A model generated the notes under the pieces. That model ran no database searches and was not told the DNA's origin. It saw only the letters and a list, made by a program, of their open reading frames with translations. Positions 60,759-64,000 of a stretch of DNA of 64,000 bases are shown piece by piece; positions within the stretch are counted from its first letter, which is position 1; each line of letters begins with the position of its first letter. Made by a program: the position numbers and the translations under genes. Location of the stretch: NCBI RefSeq assembly GCF_000721265.1, contig NZ_JOFZ01000007.1, positions 62,001 to 126,000 of the forward strand, in the 5' to 3' direction. Origin of the DNA: Streptomyces sp. NRRL F-5126 (GTDB lineage Bacteria; Actinomycetota; Actinomycetes; Streptomycetales; Streptomycetaceae).

Positions 60759-61313
60759 CTAGCGGTGCTCGCCGAGCAGCCAGGGCCTGATCTGCTTGCG
60801 CGCGTGGTGCAGCCGGGACTTGACGGTGCCGACCGGAATCCCCGTGCGCTCGGCGATCTCCGCGTACTCCATCTCGCAGATGTCGCGGTACACGAGCGGC
60901 GCGACCAGGTGCGGGCTGTCGCGCTCCAGGTTCTCCAGGGCGTCGAGCAGGTCGAGCCGCGACCCGGCGATCACGCTCGTCGTGCGGGGATCGGGACCGG
61001 CCGCCTCGGTGTCGAGGAGGGGCCGCTCGGCGGCCCGCCGCTTCAGTTCCCGGTACTTCTGCCGCGCGCAGTTCGTAACGATCGTATAGAGCCAGGTGCT
61101 GAACCTGGAGCGCGCCTCGAAGCGCGTGATGTTCCTCGACACCTGGAGCAGCACGTCCTGTGCGGCCTCCTCCGCGTCCTCCCGGAACGGCAGGAACCGG
61201 CCGCAGCGCCGGACGATCTCCGGGCGGATCTCCCGCAGCAGGCGATCGAGTGCCTCCTCGTCGCCGGTGGCGGCGCGGGCCGCGAGGGCCTCGGTATCAC
61301 GGGTGTCTGTCAC
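60759..61313 (-). CDS. RNA polymerase sigma factor, sigma-70 family (ECF type)
   Basis: A 184-residue sigma factor with only regions 2 and 4. Region 2 spans about residues 20-95 (LLREIRPEIVRRCGRFLPFREDAEEAAQDVLLQVSRNI, FSTWLYTIVTNCARQKYREL) and region 4 about 125-180 (LVYRDICEMEYAEIAERTGIPVGTVKSRLHHARKQI). It is divergent from a Ser/Thr protein kinase gene, and no anti-sigma factor is adjacent, so control by the kinase is a reasonable guess; such ECF-kinase pairs are known. The GTG start at 61313 overlaps the stop of a nine-codon upstream ORF and has no good ribosome-binding site, so translation may depend on that ORF. ATG 61358 is a longer alternative. Confidence 0.88.
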   Translation of the reverse strand: MTDTRDTEALAARAATGDEEALDRLLREIRPEIVRRCGRFLPFREDAEEAAQDVLLQVSRNITRFEARSRFSTWLYTIVTNCARQKYRELKRRAAERPLLDTEAAGPDPRTTSVIAGSRLDLLDALENLERDSPHLVAPLVYRDICEMEYAEIAERTGIPVGTVKSRLHHARKQIRPWLLGEHR

Positions 61314-61339
61314 GGCGCTTGCACGGGTCGCTGCATCAC
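61310..61339 (-). CDS. Nine-codon upstream ORF overlapping the sigma-factor start
   Basis: GTG-ATG followed by seven sense codons and TGA (product MMQRPVQAP). A TATCAT hexamer lies exactly 6 nt before the GTG, so the transcript would be leaderless at this ORF. The TGA overlaps the sigma factor GTG in a GTGA junction. Too short to prove coding; the case rests on position and on the same layout upstream of rmdA. Confidence 0.4.
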   Translation of the reverse strand: MMQRPVQAP

Positions 61340-61344
61340 CCGGG

Positions 61345-61351
61345 CATGATA
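61345..61351. promoter_or_regulatory. Overlapping divergent -10 elements of the sigma-factor and kinase genes
   Basis: On the minus strand TATCAT (61351-61346) lies 6 nt before GTG 61339. On the plus strand CATGAT (61345-61350) lies 6 nt before the kinase ATG 61357. The two promoters would exclude each other. Both mRNAs would be leaderless. Confidence 0.45.
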
Positions 61352-61356
61352 ACCAC

Positions 61357-62778
61357 ATGTCCCCACCAGAGCTGATCGGCCGTTATCGCATCGAACGACG
61401 CCTTGGCACCGGCGCCTTCGGTGTGGTGTGGCTGGCCCACGACGACCGCCTCGACGCCTCCGTAGCCGTCAAGGTGATGGCCGACAACTGGGCGTACCGG
61501 ATGGACGTGCGCGAGCGCTTCCTCGCCGAGGCGCGCCTGCTGCGCAAAGGCATGTCCTCCGGGGTGGTGAAGGTGTTCGACGTCGGGGAGCTGCCCGACG
61601 AGCGCCCCTATTTCGTCATGGAGTACGCGGACCGGGGCACGCTGGAGGACCGGCTCAGCGCCGGTGTCCCCGGCCTCGCCGAGTCGCTCTCCCTCGCCGC
61701 CAGCGCCGCGCGGGGCGCCGGCGACCTGCACGAGGCGGGCATCGTGCACCGCGACATCAAGCCGTCGAACGTGCTGCTCGCAAGCGGCGGCGAGGGGGCG
61801 GGCGGCGAGGGACAGGAGCGTGTCCTGCTCGCCGACCTCGGCCTCGCCAAGAACCTCGCCCAGGCGTCCGGGCTCACGGTCGTGGCGGGCTCCGCCGGAT
61901 ACATGGCGCCCGAGCAGGCCGAGCCGTTCGACGGCATCGACGCCCGCGCCGACGTCTACAGCCTCGGCGCGGTCCTCTACCACCTGGTCACGGGCATCGT
62001 GCCGGGCCCGCCAGGCAAGGTCCTGCCGCCTGCCAAGGTGCGCGACGGCGTGCCGAAGGCGGTGCAGCGCGCCGTCCTGCGCGCCATGGAGACGGACCGC
62101 GAACGCCGCTGGCCGACCGCCGGGGCCTTCGCCGACGAACTCGACCGGCTGGCCGCCCAGGCTGCCGGGGGCCGCGTCCGCGGACGCCCCGCCGTCAGGG
62201 TGCGCCGCCGCACGGTCATCCTCAGCGTGGCCGCCCTCGTCGTGGCGCTCGGCGGCGGTTCGGCCGCCGCGGCCCTGCTGCGTCAGGGCGGCGAACCGCG
62301 TACCGAGCGCGTCGCCGACAAGACCGGGCAGGTCAGCGTCGAGGTGCCGCGGGCGTGGGCGAGCCAGGTCGTCGACTCGGGCTGGTCGCCCGCCGACCTC
62401 GGCCTGAAGGGCGGCCACGAGCCCGGGCTCACGGTGGCCGAGGACGTGCACGACTGGCCCGACCTGGGCAGCGGCGTCAGCGGAGTCTTCGTCGGCGCCT
62501 ACGCGGGGGCGGCGAAGGACCTCGCGGCCAAGGCGGCCGCCGCCCACCACGCCACGTGCACCTATGCGGGCAGCCGAGCTTTCTCCGACGCCTCCTGGCA
62601 CGGCACCGTGCGCACCTGGCGCTCCTGCGGCGCGTCGGGCAACTCGCTCGACGAGGTCGCGCTCGCACCGGCGAACGGGCAGCCGCCCGAGGCGTACGTG
62701 CAGGTCCGATACGGTTCGGACACCGGCGGCACGGCCACGACCGACCGCATCCTGCGCAGCCTCCACGTCACGGCTTGA
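61357..62778 (+). CDS. Membrane-anchored serine/threonine protein kinase
   Basis: A 473-residue Hanks-type kinase with one membrane span. The kinase domain (8-265) has the glycine loop RRLGTGAFGVVWLAHD, Lys39 in VAVKVMADN, the catalytic loop VHRDIKPSNVL (Asp133), DLG in place of DFG (Asp160), and the P+1 loop VVAGSAGYMAPEQAEPFDG. The DLG variant is common in bacterial kinases and does not imply inactivity. The span is near 285-310 (TVILSVAALVVALGGGSAAA) and the ~160-residue extracytoplasmic part (VSVEVPRAWASQVVDSGW, ATCTYAGSRAF, WRSCGASG) has two cysteines. ATG 61357 has no ribosome-binding site. Divergent from an ECF sigma factor gene. Confidence 0.92.
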   Translation: MSPPELIGRYRIERRLGTGAFGVVWLAHDDRLDASVAVKVMADNWAYRMDVRERFLAEARLLRKGMSSGVVKVFDVGELPDERPYFVMEYADRGTLEDRLSAGVPGLAESLSLAASAARGAGDLHEAGIVHRDIKPSNVLLASGGEGAGGEGQERVLLADLGLAKNLAQASGLTVVAGSAGYMAPEQAEPFDGIDARADVYSLGAVLYHLVTGIVPGPPGKVLPPAKVRDGVPKAVQRAVLRAMETDRERRWPTAGAFADELDRLAAQAAGGRVRGRPAVRVRRRTVILSVAALVVALGGGSAAAALLRQGGEPRTERVADKTGQVSVEVPRAWASQVVDSGWSPADLGLKGGHEPGLTVAEDVHDWPDLGSGVSGVFVGAYAGAAKDLAAKAAAAHHATCTYAGSRAFSDASWHGTVRTWRSCGASGNSLDEVALAPANGQPPEAYVQVRYGSDTGGTATTDRILRSLHVTA

Positions 62779-62919
62779 CACGGGTACGGCGCCCGCCGCC
62801 GGGGCACCCGGCAGGGGGTGGCCGGGGCTCGTGGAAATCACCGTGAACTTTTCCGCCGGGCCCGCCATCGAACCTTGTGCAGGACAGACCGAGACATGGA
62901 AGAGACGGGGTGGCACGGC

Positions 62920-63705
62920 ATGGCGAAGAACCGTATCCACGGGCACGCGGCGGCGGTACGGGGCGGGCGTGCCTCACGCACCCGCCTCGCGGCGAGCACG
63001 CTTGCGCTGGTGGCGGCCTCGGGCATCGCGCTGGCGGGCTGCGGCGGCGGCTCCCCGGCGACCCCGCAGAACGTCAGCGGCACGGCAGGCCCGGCGACGG
63101 ACGGCGCGAGCCCGGCGGACTCCGGCGGCGGCGACGCGAGCGCGTCGGCGCAGGACACGCCGGGCAGCGGTACATCGTCCACCGGCGGCCAGGACACCTC
63201 GAAGGCGACGTCCCCGCAGAAGACCAAGGCGTCCGGCGGCAGGTCGAGCGGCAGCACCACCGGTGCGAGCAGCACGCGCTGCCACACCTCGGAGCTCAAG
63301 GCGTCGGTGGGTTCGAACGACCCGGGCGCGGGCCAGGAGAACTACGCGCTGGTACTGACCAACACGTCGGGCAGTACCTGCACGGTCTACGGCTACCCGG
63401 GGTTCGCGTTCGTCGACGGATCGGGCAACCCGGTCGCGGCCGACCCGCAGCGCGAGGGCGGCACGAAGTCGGTCGTCCACCTCGCGCCCGGGCACAGTGC
63501 CTGGGCCGCCCTCAGCTTCCCGAACCCGGGCATGGTGGGCAGCGCGACGGCCACCCCGAAGGCCGTCGAGATCACCCCGCCCGACGAGAAGGCGTACCTG
63601 AAGGTGGCGTGGAAGGGCGGCCCCGTCACCAAGAAGCCGAACAGCGCCGCCGCGGCGCACGTCGGCCCGTTCCAGCCCGGCAACGGCCCCGGCTCGGCCG
63701 GCTGA
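62920..63705 (+). CDS. DUF4232 lipoprotein
   Basis: An exported lipoprotein of about 261 residues. The n-region is long and basic (MAKNRIHGHAAAVRGGRASR), followed by a hydrophobic run ending in the lipobox LAGC. A Ser/Thr/Gly-rich spacer leads to a beta-sandwich DUF4232 domain (about 130-245): CHTSELKASVG, ENYALVLTNTSGSTCTVYGYPGFAFVDG with the two domain cysteines, and LAPGHSAWAALSF. Function unknown; often found near signalling genes. ATG 62920 is likely; ATG 62896 is possible and would add eight residues. It may be transcribed with the kinase gene, 141 bp away, though the gap is long. Terminator at 63727. Confidence 0.83.
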   Translation: MAKNRIHGHAAAVRGGRASRTRLAASTLALVAASGIALAGCGGGSPATPQNVSGTAGPATDGASPADSGGGDASASAQDTPGSGTSSTGGQDTSKATSPQKTKASGGRSSGSTTGASSTRCHTSELKASVGSNDPGAGQENYALVLTNTSGSTCTVYGYPGFAFVDGSGNPVAADPQREGGTKSVVHLAPGHSAWAALSFPNPGMVGSATATPKAVEITPPDEKAYLKVAWKGGPVTKKPNSAAAAHVGPFQPGNGPGSAG

Positions 63706-63726
63706 CCACCGGCCGCGGCCGGACCC

Positions 63727-63762
63727 GGGGCCGTCCGCGGCCGTACGACCGCGGACGGCCCC
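63727..63762. terminator. Terminator after the DUF4232 gene
   Basis: A perfect 14-bp stem (63727-63740 with 63749-63762) and 8-nt loop, 21 bases after the stop. Confidence 0.85.
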
Positions 63763-63882
63763 GATCTGCCGGCGTGGCTGCCGCGGCGGACGCGCGGCCC
63801 CTCCGGGCTTCGGGCAGGGCCCGGAAGGCCGGCGACCGCGTGGCCCGCGCCTCGGCCCGTTCGGGCCTGGGCGCGTGTGCGG

Positions 63883-63906
63883 CGGGCGCCCGGCACCGGG
63901 CGCCCG
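63883..63906. terminator. Second hairpin near the right edge
   Basis: CGGGCGCCCGG and its reverse complement are separated by two bases. From 63763 to 64000 no convincing gene was seen on either strand, and this hairpin may belong to a gene ending beyond the window. Confidence 0.4.
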
Positions 63907-64000
63907 AGGCGTGCCGATGCGTGTTCCCGCCGCCCCGGGCGTCCGGACGCGCCTGCCTGTGCCAGGCCGGTGCGGCCGTCGCACGCTCGCGGCGGCGAGT

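Overview
The window is high-G+C actinobacterial chromosome, almost certainly Streptomyces. Codon third positions are strongly G/C, starts are often GTG (occasionally TTG), and the gene set is typical: RmdA-like GGDEF/EAL protein, egtABCD, a second sdhCAB operon with a LysR regulator, SpoIIE phosphatase, BlaI/M56 pair, DUF4232 and DUF6777 lipoproteins. From memory, the stretch rmdA - lysR - sdhCAB - egtABCD resembles the region around SCO0910-SCO0928 of S. coelicolor; this was not checked. No rRNA, tRNA, CRISPR array, prophage or intact insertion sequence was seen.

Layout. 1-9 kb: partial DUF1990 gene, DUF6777 lipoprotein, PAS-GAF-SpoIIE-HATPase phosphatase, amidohydrolase, alpha/beta hydrolase, mutM, a hypothetical, a universal stress protein and a polysaccharide deacetylase. 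9-12.5 kb: a cell-surface block with a class F sortase, two paralogous secreted proteins sharing a C-terminal GGLGGS-membrane-RRR tail, a DUF4239 membrane protein and a proline-rich secreted protein. 12.9-20 kb: a 40-codon ORF overlapping rmdA, a GC-rich direct-repeat array, LysR, and sdhCAB. 20-28 kb: PF03640-type lipoprotein, 14-TM exporter, ergothioneine genes egtABCD (no egtE). 28-34.6 kb: thiolase-pobA-aldehyde dehydrogenase, thioredoxin with a perfect SigR-type promoter, flavin disulfide oxidoreductase, VOC protein, and a decayed MFS remnant. 35-39.7 kb: CoA-transferase coupled to a bile-acid-symporter-family transporter, then a convergent response regulator and histidine kinase. 39.8-43.3 kb: an iron-uptake locus (efeUO fusion, efeB) under a DtxR-type iron box. 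43.4-48.5 kb: polyprenol-phosphate mannosyltransferase, M56 peptidase, BlaI repressor, methyltransferase, GT-C-like membrane protein. 48.6-51.7 kb: adenine deaminase-type enzyme, and an ArsR-MFS pair with a 25-bp-arm palindrome. 51.7-60 kb: amino-sugar/galactoside catabolism (GH2, GntR, AgaS, BadF-type kinase, EamA transporter, class II aldolase). 60-64 kb: msrA, divergent sigma factor and Ser/Thr kinase, DUF4232 lipoprotein.

How it works together. The most interesting signal is a motif CTAC-N5-GTAG found four times between 39.7 and 46.8 kb: in front of the histidine kinase, the mannosyltransferase, blaI itself and the GT-C-like protein. I infer a BlaI/M56-controlled envelope-glycosylation regulon in which the GT2 enzyme supplies polyprenyl-phosphate-mannose and the GT-C-like protein may use it. 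Other regulatory signals read directly from sequence are a LysR box and second palindrome in front of sdhC, a promoter whose 17-bp spacer is a GntR-type operator in front of agaS, and several start codons about 6 nt after a TANNNT hexamer, suggesting leaderless mRNAs. Two short ORFs end in a 4-nt GTGA overlap with rmdA and with the sigma-factor gene, suggesting translational coupling.
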